A DNA stretch of 64,000 nt from Treponema succinifaciens DSM 2489 (lineage in GTDB: Bacteria; Spirochaetota; Spirochaetia; Treponematales; Treponemataceae): assembly GCF_000195275.1 (NCBI RefSeq), contig NC_015385.1:2248501-2312500 (forward strand), written 5' to 3'. Every line of letters begins with the position of its first letter. The first letter of the stretch is position 1. The notes beneath the pieces were generated by a model. That model searched no databases and was not told the origin of the DNA. It saw only the letters and a list, made by a program, of their open reading frames with translations. A program made the position numbers and the translations under genes. Shown here piece by piece: positions 56,263 through 64,000 of the stretch.

Positions 56263-57612
56263 TCACACAGCCTTTTTATACATCCAGACTTTTGACTTCC
56301 ATCTAAAAATCATCAGAATTCCGCGGAAAAGCTCATCGCACGCCATAGCAATTATAACTCCAATGAATCCCCAGCCAAACAAAACAGCAAAGACATAAGA
56401 AAGCAAAGTTGAAATCATCCAGTTTGAAAAGATTCCGGCTCCAACAGGAAAGTGAATGTCTCCAGAAGCCATAAGGCACGGAATAATGATAACATTTATG
56501 GAACGCCCTAGCTCAAGGAAAAATGTTACCGGCATTACAGAAAGTATTATAGAAGTAATCGCCACGTCCGTAGTAAAAAATGCAATCATCTGATGGCGGA
56601 AAATAAAAATCACAGTCGCAAAAAAAAGACTCACCGCGCTTCCAGAAATTTGATAGCAAAAAACATTTTTGTACGCAGTCTGCTGAAGTCCTGCGCCGCA
56701 ATAATGTCCGGTCTTGATTTGAGAAGCCGTTCCTATGGAAATAGCAATCATGTATATAAAACGCAAAATCGTCATAAGATAAGTGAACGCGGCAATAGCT
56801 TCTGTTCCAAACGTTGTAATTATTATCATTATAACAAGCTGCGACAAATTCCAGGAAACACTTTCGCCTGCGGTAGGAACTCCAATTTTAAGAATCTGTC
56901 TCCATTCGCTTTTTACAATTTTAAACGGATTTTTTATTGAATACTTTGAATCTTTTAAGCAAGCGATTCTAACAGAAAGAATAATAGCTCCTGCAAACTG
57001 GCTTGCAACTGTGGAAATTGCAACGCCTTTAACGCCTAAAATCGGAAGACCGAACCAGCCGTACAAGGCAAGAGCGTTGCCCACGATATTTAAAGAGTTC
57101 GCAATTGCATTTACAACCATAGCGTCTTTTGTGTGTCCGTAGCTGCGCAAAATAGAAGACTGAACAATAGAGATTCCGCTGAAAACAGAAAACGCTGAAT
57201 AAATAAAAGCGTACTGGCTTGCAAACAACCGCACTTCATCGTCAATGTTGTATTTTTTTAGAATTTGCGGAATTAAAAACGCGAACACAAGACCAAAAAA
57301 CAAACCGAACACAATTACCATCTGCAATGCCGTCCGGGAAATTTTCTTGGCTTTTTCAACCTGCCCTGCTCCCAAAAAGTTTGTAAGGGAAATAGTCGCG
57401 CCGTTTGGAATCACTTGCAGCAAGACAAGAAGAAACCAAGTGTACTGGGTTATAAGACCGACAGCTGCAACTGCCTTGTCCGAATATCCAGACAACATAA
57501 AAACATCAATACTGGAAAATGCAAGAAAAAGAAGATTTTCAATTACAAGCGGATAAGCGATTTTTCTAAGCGGAGTATCGTTTACTTTGTCAATAAGTTT
57601 TTCTTGAGCCAT
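56263..57612 (-). CDS. MATE family efflux transporter
   Basis: The 449-residue inner-membrane protein has twelve predicted helices and MATE landmarks (PLVIENLLFLAFSSIDVFML, GQVEKAKKISRTALQ, GVPTAGESVSWNLSQ). These exporters use sodium or proton gradients to expel cationic drugs or metabolites; the substrate here is unknown. GAGGTG precedes the ATG. It is the last gene of the prs-FGGY-HAD-MATE minus-strand cluster. Confidence 0.9.
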   Translation of the reverse strand: MAQEKLIDKVNDTPLRKIAYPLVIENLLFLAFSSIDVFMLSGYSDKAVAAVGLITQYTWFLLVLLQVIPNGATISLTNFLGAGQVEKAKKISRTALQMVIVFGLFFGLVFAFLIPQILKKYNIDDEVRLFASQYAFIYSAFSVFSGISIVQSSILRSYGHTKDAMVVNAIANSLNIVGNALALYGWFGLPILGVKGVAISTVASQFAGAIILSVRIACLKDSKYSIKNPFKIVKSEWRQILKIGVPTAGESVSWNLSQLVIMIIITTFGTEAIAAFTYLMTILRFIYMIAISIGTASQIKTGHYCGAGLQQTAYKNVFCYQISGSAVSLFFATVIFIFRHQMIAFFTTDVAITSIILSVMPVTFFLELGRSINVIIIPCLMASGDIHFPVGAGIFSNWMISTLLSYVFAVLFGWGFIGVIIAMACDELFRGILMIFRWKSKVWMYKKAV

Positions 57613-57657
57613 AAAACACCTCGAAGTTCAAACTTATACAGCAAAGAATTTTTTTAG

Positions 57658-58314
57658 TCAATAGATTTTATCAGAGATTTCGTCAAGGATTTTTACTACA
57701 TCATGCGCGCCGTCTACAAGGATTCCGCCCATGCCAAGCTCAAGCGGAAGCGCAATGTCTATGTCAAATCTGTCGCCCACAGAAACACACTCGCTGAATT
57801 CACTTGAAGTCTTTTTTGCGGCAAGCTCAAGCATTTCCTTTGCGGGCTTAGACTTCATGCAAGTATCAAGTCCAATTACTTCTGGAATAAGATCTGAAAT
57901 TCCAACTGCATCCAAAGTTCTTCTTGCGGCTTTTACAGGATTGTTCGTAACGCAAATTAAGTTGAAAGATTTTTTTAGCTCCCCAAGAAATTCTTTTAGC
58001 TTTAAATCTGGCGAAAGAAATTTTTCCGGCTGCAAAAGCTCATTGCGCCACTTTATGCTAGTTTCAATATCCACACCGAACGCAGGAAAAGTGTTTCCCA
58101 AGCTGATTTTTTTTCCACCGTGTTCCGCGCTCCATTTTTTTCTGTAGTCTTCAATCATGCTTCTTGCGGAATCTTCGGAAATGCCGTTTATGTGCGCGTA
58201 ATGCCGAATCTGAACATCAACCTGCTCCGCAACAAATTCCGGGCTTGTGTAAAGAGTTCCGTCAATGTCAAAAATAAAAGTTTTAATTTTCCTAGGAATT
58301 GAATAAAGCTTCAC
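57658..58314 (-). CDS. HAD-superfamily hydrolase
   Basis: The 218-residue protein has the nucleophile motif FIFDIDGTLY (residues 13-22), ICVTNNPVKAARRTL (motif II threonine), a lysine in DTCMKSKPAKEML and SVGDRFDIDIALPLELGM. The cap is helical, as in pyrimidine 5'-nucleotidase or phosphoglycolate phosphatase relatives. Substrate unknown. It starts 14 bases after the FGGY kinase gene ends, suggesting related metabolism. Confidence 0.85.
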   Translation of the reverse strand: MKLYSIPRKIKTFIFDIDGTLYTSPEFVAEQVDVQIRHYAHINGISEDSARSMIEDYRKKWSAEHGGKKISLGNTFPAFGVDIETSIKWRNELLQPEKFLSPDLKLKEFLGELKKSFNLICVTNNPVKAARRTLDAVGISDLIPEVIGLDTCMKSKPAKEMLELAAKKTSSEFSECVSVGDRFDIDIALPLELGMGGILVDGAHDVVKILDEISDKIY

Positions 58315-58328
58315 GTGCGCCCAAGCCT

Positions 58329-59567
58329 TTAGTAGTTCTGCGGATAAAAAGTTTCCGCCTTGGAAAACAAGGATTCAGATGCGCAAACCAAATTAGGAAA
58401 AACTTTCAACGCTGTAAATGCAAACGCGGCATCTCCCAAAAGTTCTGCGTCAGGGCAATAAGGAACTGAAATTTTCATTCCAGTTATGTCGGCCTTCATC
58501 TGATTCCAAAGCGCGCTTTTTGCCTGTCCGCCTGCAACTCGCATTTCATCAGGAAACGGAATTCTTTTTTTTGCAGCGGCATCTTTTAAAATTCCAAGCG
58601 CATCTTTTAAATTCAGCGCAGTCTGAATCATAAGATACTTGCCTTGATCTAAAGAAGCATTTGTTCCGTCGTTTCCTATTATTTCCTGAACAAGAACCGA
58701 ATATTCAATCTGGCTTCCAAGCTCGCGTTCAATTTTCAATTTAAAAGAATCAAACTTTGAGCCTGAATCAGGAAGCAAAACAGAAGCGTTCCAAAGTTCC
58801 GGAACAACAGAAGGAAGCGTCCTTATTTTTTCACCTTCAAGAGGAACAGCCGTGCAGAAGTTAAGACCTTCGCTTGAACCTGCCCTGTCGCACAAAACGC
58901 CCGGCTTTACAGTCGCAGTGCCAACAAGCGCAGAAATAAAATCTGGAGTGCCGCAAAAAACAGGAAGCCCTTCTTTTATTCCAAATTCTTCCACGCCCAA
59001 AAATGAAGACGCTTTTCTTGAAAGTCCGGCAACCTTGTGAGAAGGCTCTGTAAATGAAGGAAGTTTGTTTATTTCATCATTTGAAAATCCGCTTTCCAAA
59101 AGAAGCTGCTTGTTCCAATATGCGGACTCAAATCTTTTTTCAGGAAGAATTGTACAAGACTCCCCGGTAAGAAGCCACAGAAAATATTCAGGACCACTGT
59201 AGACTAGCCCGCTCTTTTTCCATACATCGGAAAACTTGTCTTTAAACGCAAGCAAGCGCGGAATAAAAAGTGAACTGGATTTCAACTGAACAACTTTTTC
59301 ATTCCATAAAAGAGTTTCGCCTGACTGGGCAACAAGAGTAGGACCGTTTCCGCTTACGCAGATTCCGCTTGGACGGATTTCCGGCGACTGAGAAACTAAA
59401 TCCTGCAAAGCATTCTGAAAGGCAGGAAGCCATTCCTTTGAAGCGTGTTCCGTATTGCAAAGCAAAAATGGACGGCGGCTGAACGCACTGATTTTTCCTT
59501 TTTCAGAAACAAAGGCAGCCTTTAAAGAAGATGTTCCAATATCAACGGCAAGAACAGTTTGTTCCAT
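58329..59567 (-). CDS. FGGY-family carbohydrate kinase
   Basis: The 412-residue protein starts MEQTVLAVDIGTSSLKAAFV, a phosphate-binding segment of the ASKHA fold, and has SGICVSGNGPTLV, GLPVFCGTPDFISALVGT and GGQAKSALWNQMKADITG, as in xylulokinase-like FGGY kinases. It is shorter than xylulokinase (about 490). The sugar is not deducible. ATG 59567 is preferred to an in-frame ATG at 59621. Confidence 0.83.
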   Translation of the reverse strand: MEQTVLAVDIGTSSLKAAFVSEKGKISAFSRRPFLLCNTEHASKEWLPAFQNALQDLVSQSPEIRPSGICVSGNGPTLVAQSGETLLWNEKVVQLKSSSLFIPRLLAFKDKFSDVWKKSGLVYSGPEYFLWLLTGESCTILPEKRFESAYWNKQLLLESGFSNDEINKLPSFTEPSHKVAGLSRKASSFLGVEEFGIKEGLPVFCGTPDFISALVGTATVKPGVLCDRAGSSEGLNFCTAVPLEGEKIRTLPSVVPELWNASVLLPDSGSKFDSFKLKIERELGSQIEYSVLVQEIIGNDGTNASLDQGKYLMIQTALNLKDALGILKDAAAKKRIPFPDEMRVAGGQAKSALWNQMKADITGMKISVPYCPDAELLGDAAFAFTALKVFPNLVCASESLFSKAETFYPQNY

Positions 59568-59652
59568 AACAAAACAATTTTCCAAAAACAATAACGGCAT
59601 ACTGCTTTTCTTAGAAATCATTCATCAAAAAGAAATATGCCGTTTTAAAATA

Positions 59653-60906
59653 TTACTCGCTTTTTTCAGCAGGAGTTGAAACTTTTATAAGCTTGTCTAT
59701 GATTGTGCGGTTATCAAGCAAGTCGCTCAAAGACTGGTCGTGGTGAAGCCTTGTGATTACATTTGCAAAAAGACCAGAAACATTTGTGCTGATGTACCAT
59801 TCGCGCTTTAAAAGCTCTTCATGGTAAACCGCATTAGTTCCAATTATTCTATAGAACAAACCTTTGCTGTACGCTTCATCAAACTGCTCAATCGCATTTC
59901 CTGTAAAGAACGGAAGGCTGATTGCGGCAATAACTTTTGTCGCGCCCTGCTCATGCAAAAATCCCATTGCCTTAAGCAAAGTTCCGCCTGTGCCAAGCAT
60001 ATCATCTGCAAGGAAAGCAACCTTTCCCTTTACATCGCCCAAAAGCTTTATGCTCTTGATGTTTGTATTTTTTGCATCCTGAGTAACGATTGAATAGTCG
60101 CGCTCTTTGTAAATCATAGCAAGCGGCTTTTTAAGTCCAGTCGCATAGAATTTATTGCGGTCAATCGCTCCAGTGTCCGGGCTTACAACAACAAGATCTT
60201 CCTTTGTAAGATCAACTACACGTGCAAGCTCGCGGATAATCTGATATGAAGCATGAAGATTTTCGCAGTGAGTGTGGGCAAACGCATTTACAATTTCACG
60301 TGAATGAAGGTCAAGCGTGATAATGCGCTTAACTTCCATCATCTCATAAATGTGTCCCAAAAGAGCGGCTGTAAGACCTTCGCGACTCTTCTTTTTATGC
60401 TGACGACTGTAAGGATAAGCCGGCAAAACCAAAGTAATCTGGCGCGCTCCAGCCTGACGCACAGCATCGATTGTAACAAGAAGGCTCATAACGTGGTCGT
60501 TTACGCTTAGGCTAAGAACGTTTTTTCCGTCGTTAAGAGCAATTTTTTCGTGGTTTTCAACATCCTGAAAAATATAAACATCTTTTCCGCGGATGCAATC
60601 CAAAAGTTCTGTCTTGAATTCTCCGTTTGCAAAATATGTGAACCTTGCGTTGACCTTAAAAAACGGCGCGCGGTATTTGTCTGTTACACCGCGGATGCAA
60701 AGATCGCTAGTTTCGATATCATTCTTCAAGTTAATCTGCTGAACGATATTTTCCTTTTCAAGTCCGTAGCGTTTTGAAATGACATCGCTCTTCAAAGAAA
60801 AACGGTGCTTGTACATATGGCGCAAATGTGTGATGACTTCGTTGGCGAAAGACTCTCCGCCCGGACACGCTACAACAGCAAGATCAGTTGGCTCAGAATA
60901 CGGCAT
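59653..60906 (-). CDS. prs: Ribose-phosphate pyrophosphokinase, long form
   Basis: The 417-residue enzyme makes PRPP from ribose-5-phosphate and ATP. It has FANGEFKTEL, LPAYPYSRQHKKKSREGLTA, ITLDLHSREIVNAF, VVSPDTGAIDR and the PRPP loop FLADDMLGTGGTL. It is about 100 residues longer than standard Prs, because of an N-terminal extension of about 85 residues and small insertions. AGGGG precedes the ATG. PRPP feeds the xpt, guaB and purA pathways also in this window. Confidence 0.92.
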   Translation of the reverse strand: MPYSEPTDLAVVACPGGESFANEVITHLRHMYKHRFSLKSDVISKRYGLEKENIVQQINLKNDIETSDLCIRGVTDKYRAPFFKVNARFTYFANGEFKTELLDCIRGKDVYIFQDVENHEKIALNDGKNVLSLSVNDHVMSLLVTIDAVRQAGARQITLVLPAYPYSRQHKKKSREGLTAALLGHIYEMMEVKRIITLDLHSREIVNAFAHTHCENLHASYQIIRELARVVDLTKEDLVVVSPDTGAIDRNKFYATGLKKPLAMIYKERDYSIVTQDAKNTNIKSIKLLGDVKGKVAFLADDMLGTGGTLLKAMGFLHEQGATKVIAAISLPFFTGNAIEQFDEAYSKGLFYRIIGTNAVYHEELLKREWYISTNVSGLFANVITRLHHDQSLSDLLDNRTIIDKLIKVSTPAEKSE

Positions 60907-61016
60907 TATTCTTACCCCTTATTTAGATTTTTTTGAAAGCAGAAGATTTATGCAGAGATTTTACGCATATAATACCGTTTTATGGAACATAGGTCAATTA
61001 AGATGAATTTTGTAAC

Positions 61017-61230
61017 CAGGACAAACGCATTATAAATAATTTAAGTAAAGTTTGCGCGAAGGAACGGTTTCTGGGGCAAAAACACTCTGATTGCTGCGAC
61101 CGCGTGAGCGGGCAATTCTATAGTTACTTTGCAACAATCAGCGTGTAGCGCATTATTGCGCGATTTTGAACCAGGAAACCGTGACTTGGAGCCAGTTTTA
61201 TGCTGAATACATTTATAATGCGTTGCCCTG
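61017..61230 (+). mobile_element. MITE-like element, copy 3 (214 bp)
   Basis: The same element as 8733-8947, with a left end CAGGACAAACGCATTATAAA and right end ATTTATAATGCGTTGCCCTG. It is flanked by a perfect 10-base target duplication, ATTTTGTAAC at 61007-61016 and 61231-61240. Its internal inverted pair (ACACTCTGATTGCTGC/GCAACAATCAGCGTGT) has two mismatches. Confidence 0.9.
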
Positions 61231-61263
61231 ATTTTGTAACCAAGGTTGATTACTTGCCGTTAT

Positions 61264-61290
61264 GTCATACTCTGGCTCGACCGGAGTATC
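61264..61290. repeat. GTCAT-type hairpin upstream of the lipoprotein gene
   Basis: GTCAT is followed by ATACTCTGG/CCGGAGTAT around a CTCGA loop. It resembles the short hairpin repeats at 8605, 53107 and 62420. Confidence 0.45.
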
Positions 61291-61334
61291 TCCTTTGCAA
61301 TGCGGATTTTTTTTTAACTTTTTTGCCGCTTAAG

Positions 61335-61362
61335 TTGTCATTTCAAATAAACTCATTATAAT
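61335..61362 (+). promoter_or_regulatory. Sigma70-type promoter of the phase-variable lipoprotein
   Basis: TTGTCA (61335-61340) and TATAAT (61357-61362) have a 16-base spacer; a second TATAAT follows at 61363-61368. The ATG at 61405 is preceded by GGAG at 61396-61399. Confidence 0.6.
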
Positions 61363-61404
61363 TATAATTATAGATATACAACAAATCTATTTTATGGAGA
61401 CAAA

Positions 61405-62414
61405 ATGAAATTTAACATTCACTTCACTACCCCCCCCATGCGATCGTAGCCTGTATTCTTGCTCTTAGCATTATATTTGCATTTACTTCCTGTTCGGATG
61501 GCTCAAGCGGCGGTTCGGATGATGACGCATTTGCGGCAGTTCAACAATCCGAGTCTGCTGTGCAAAGTTCGGATGATGACAGCGGTCAGGTAACAAATCC
61601 GGCAACCCCAAAAGTAACCTACACCGTAACATTTGACGCGAACGGCGGAAGCGGTACAATGAATCCCCAGATTTTTACTTACGGTGAGCCTCAAAATCTT
61701 TCGCCAAATGAATTCACTATGGAAAAAAAGGACTTTCTTGGCTGGGCGACATCCGCCGGCGGAAACATAGCCTACGATGACAATTCCGGGTACACAATCG
61801 GCACGGCGGATGTTACGCTCTATGCCGTGTGGGGAAAATTAGTAACTGCCGACAATGCCACGACTGTAATTGGCGGACTGGAAGGCGGAACTAGGAAAAA
61901 TCCGAATGTCTGCACAGTGAAAATTACCAGCAAAGAACTGACTGATGAAAATATCCTGAAAGAAATAAGCAAGAAAATAGATTCAGTATTTGCTAATCCT
62001 AGCTATATCCATATCAATCTTGACCTTTCCGCAGTCGAAATCACAGAAATTTCAGAGAGTGCTTTTGCTTCTGCCAAATTGACGGGAATAACATTGCCAA
62101 ATTCTTTGAAGAGTATTGAAAAAAACGCTTTTGGAGCAACTTACCATCTTAAAAAGATTGTAATCCCAGATAATGTAGAAACTATTAAAACTGAAGCTTT
62201 TATCGGAAGTCGGCTTACAGAAATAACTCTCCCTGCAAGTTTGTCTTCCATTGAAGAAGGTGCATTCTTTGAATGTGATAAACTAGAAACCGTGTACTAC
62301 AAAGGCCCACAAGCACAGTGGGAGATACTAAAAACGAATATCAGCACAACCGACAACGACAAGCTCACCGGCGCAAAGATAATCTGCACCGACGGCATTA
62401 TAAACGGCGAGTAA
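61405..62414 (+). CDS. BspA/InlB-type lipoprotein switched off by an eight-C tract
   Basis: ATG 61405 (ribosome binding site GGAG) reads MKFNIHFTTPPMRS and stops at TAG. The frame encoding the rest begins after the C-run at 61430-61437: AIVACILALSIIFAFTSC (lipoprotein signal, lipobox FTSC), a serine/aspartate-rich linker, a Listeria-Bacteroides repeat (YTVTFDANGGSGTMNPQIF, about 70-130), then BspA-type leucine-rich repeats (FASAKLTGITLPNSLKSIEK, ASLSSIEEGAFFECDKLETV). No start codon exists in that frame between the TAA at 61413 and the tract. Nine Cs would join the two parts into a protein of about 336 residues. It is likely a surface adhesin or host-interaction protein. Confidence 0.82.
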
Positions 62415-62419
62415 AAGGG

Positions 62420-62446
62420 ATTCCTGTGTCGTGGCACAGGAATGAC
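62420..62446. terminator. Hairpin repeat acting as a possible terminator
   Basis: ATTCCTGTG/CACAGGAAT followed by GAC starts six bases after the lipoprotein stop. It resembles half of the GTCATT hairpin repeat in reverse orientation. There is no T-run, so terminator activity is uncertain. Confidence 0.4.
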
Positions 62447-62604
62447 ATTGTATTTTGCCATCCTCCTTACAGCAATTTTTCCGCGTAAAAATCCCTTGAA
62501 GTTCCTTGTTTTCTGGAGTATCTTAGAGCACAGAAATTTTCTTTTTAAATCTTTAGCAAAACAGAAACTGTAAACCATTCCGCTGAATTTGCGAGGAACA
62601 GAAA

Positions 62605-63711
62605 ATGGCAGAAAACACAGACTACCTGACAACGCAAATTATAACTTACATCGGAAACAAACGGATTCTGATTGGAAATATCCGAGCCGAAATTGAACTG
62701 ATAAAATCAAAGCTTAAAAAGCAAAAGCTTGTCTGCGCGGATTTATTTTCAGGCTCGGGAATTGTCGCGCGGATGCTCAAGCAGCATTCTTCAACAGTAA
62801 TCGTAAATGACTTGGAAGACTATTCTTCAATCCTGAACAGCTGCTACCTTTTCAACAAGAAAGACTTTGACAGCGAAAAATATTTCAGCTACAGAAAATC
62901 AATTGAAAAAGAATTCTTCGAGCAGAAAATCCCAGGGATAATCTGCAGAAACTACGCGCCAAAAAACACAGATGACATTAAGGAAGGCGAGCGGGCTTTT
63001 TACACAAGGGAAAACGCGGAACGAATCGACTCTTACCGTGCGCTAATAGACAAGATTGTTGACTGCGATGATTACAAGAAATTTTTTATTGCGCCGCTTT
63101 TAACAGAAGCTTCTGTCCACGTAAACACTTCTGGAATTTTCAAGGGATTCTACAAAAACAAAAACACCGGGCTTGGCTGTTTTGGCGGAACAGGAAAAAA
63201 CGCGCTTTCAAGAATCATGGGACAAGTGGAACTCCCAGTTCCGGTATTCAGCAACTTCAAGTCAAAAACTGAAATCTACAAAGAAGACACAGTCGAGCTT
63301 TCTTCCAAACTGAAAAAAATTGACATTGCATATTTAGATCCGCCTTACAACCAGCATCCTTACGGCTCAAATTATTTCATGCTGAACATAATCGCGCAAA
63401 ACAAAATACCGGACACAAAGCTCAGCAAAGTTTCTGGAATTCCCGCAAACTGGAACCGCTCAATATTCAACAAAAAAAACAGCGCATTAAATTCAATGGA
63501 AAAAATAATCAGTGCGCTTGATGCGAAATTCATAATAATCTCATATAATTCAGAGGGATTTATAAAATTCGGCGAAATGAAATCAATGCTTGAAAAATAC
63601 GGAAAACTCAAAACCGTTGAAATCGCGTATAATACATTCAGAGGCTCGCGAAACCTCAACGCAAGAAACATCCACGTTTCCGAATATCTTTTTGTTCTGG
63701 AGAAGTCGTAA
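62605..63711 (+). CDS. D12-class DNA adenine N6-methyltransferase
   Basis: The 368-residue enzyme has ITYIGNKRIL, motif I DLFSGSGIVARML (about 47-59) and motif IV AYLDPPYNQHPYGSNYFMLN (about 245). This order and spacing match the MethyltransfD12/Dam family, with a long central recognition region. No restriction endonuclease is adjacent. GAGGAACAG precedes the ATG. Its stop is one base before the next MATE gene, so the two are probably cotranscribed. Confidence 0.88.
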   Translation: MAENTDYLTTQIITYIGNKRILIGNIRAEIELIKSKLKKQKLVCADLFSGSGIVARMLKQHSSTVIVNDLEDYSSILNSCYLFNKKDFDSEKYFSYRKSIEKEFFEQKIPGIICRNYAPKNTDDIKEGERAFYTRENAERIDSYRALIDKIVDCDDYKKFFIAPLLTEASVHVNTSGIFKGFYKNKNTGLGCFGGTGKNALSRIMGQVELPVPVFSNFKSKTEIYKEDTVELSSKLKKIDIAYLDPPYNQHPYGSNYFMLNIIAQNKIPDTKLSKVSGIPANWNRSIFNKKNSALNSMEKIISALDAKFIIISYNSEGFIKFGEMKSMLEKYGKLKTVEIAYNTFRGSRNLNARNIHVSEYLFVLEKS

Positions 63712-63712
63712 A

Positions 63713-64000
63713 ATGAGCGCAGGAAAAAATTCAGTTGACATGCTTAACGGCCCGCTTCTTGGAAAGATTCTGGTGTTCTCTCTTCCGTTTGCGGCAAGCA
63801 GCATTCTTCAGCAAGTTTTCAATTCCGCGGATGTAGCAGTCGTGGGAAGATTTTCTGGAAGCACATCTTTGGCGGCGGTCGGAAACAACGCTCCAATAAT
63901 CAACTTAATCATAAATATTTTCGTTGGAATGTCGATTGGTGCAAATGTTCTGATTGCAACTTTAATCGGCCAGAACAGAAAGGACGAAATCAAGTCGGCG
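63713..64000 (+). CDS. MATE family efflux transporter, N-terminal part (runs off the window)
   Basis: The first 96 residues (MSAGKNSVDMLNGPLLGKIL, then FSLPFAASSILQQVFNSADV and AVVGRFSGSTSLAAVGNNAP) are typical of the first two or three helices of MATE transporters. CTGGAGAAG precedes the ATG. It is a different protein from the MATE gene at 56263-57612. Confidence 0.88.
   Translation, partial: MSAGKNSVDMLNGPLLGKILVFSLPFAASSILQQVFNSADVAVVGRFSGSTSLAAVGNNAPIINLIINIFVGMSIGANVLIATLIGQNRKDEIKSA

Overview
The window is a chromosomal stretch of an anaerobic spirochaete, most probably a host-associated Treponema. This is inferred from moderately low GC, long same-strand operons, relaxed spirochaetal lipoboxes, a rubrerythrin, a potABCD spermidine operon, a P13-like membrane protein, and homopolymeric G/C tracts placed as phase-variation switches. 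The species cannot be named from sequence alone. No tRNA, rRNA or CRISPR array was seen.

Layout. 1-1.4 kb: partial rubrerythrin and azlCD (branched-chain amino acid export). 1.6-7.2 kb: potABCD followed directly by aroA. 7.2-14.1 kb: an HD-GYP gene with an in-frame TGA, mraY, a DUF362 ferredoxin protein, a small membrane protein, a NYN-domain protein and a CAP-domain lipoprotein; two copies of a structured intergenic repeat lie here. 14.3-28.1 kb: a long minus-strand gene train reading cas2-like, prfB (programmed +1 frameshift), PEGA-type protein, ftsY, hypothetical, lolC-lolD-lolE, mcsA, mcsB, clpC, avtA. The mcsB product has lost the residues expected of a working arginine kinase. 28.4-36.2 kb: a secreted TPR protein, an ogt/YkgJ/DUF2156 cluster, a SulP transporter, era and ychF. 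36.2-46 kb: an RluA-type synthase, pyridoxal kinase divergent from a PdxR-type regulator, the hydrolase-U32-relA-xpt operon, and metA.

46-50.8 kb is the accessory region. A broken TetR gene is followed by an array of CTAY-N9-ATAG dyads with a 23-24 bp period, an orphan beta-class DNA methyltransferase, a convergent DUF2130 protein with a PD-(D/E)xK-like core, a serine recombinase, and a second array of TACAG-N5-CTGT dyads with an exact 22 bp period. A small unknown protein and a transposase-type HTH fragment follow. The arrays are not explained by any feature I know.

50.8-64 kb: a chemoreceptor whose promoter has nine Gs between its -35 and -10 boxes, guaB-purA, MATE/HAD/FGGY/prs on the minus strand, a BspA/InlB-type lipoprotein switched out of frame by a run of eight Cs, an orphan D12-type adenine methyltransferase and a partial MATE transporter.

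Dispersed repeats include three copies of a 214-215 bp MITE-like element with 21 bp terminal inverted repeats and 9-10 bp target duplications, and a family of short GTCAT-type hairpins. The strongest items are the two homopolymer switches, the MITE family, the two periodic dyad arrays around the methyltransferase/DUF2130/recombinase island, and the degenerate McsB in an otherwise intact mcsA-mcsB-clpC operon.
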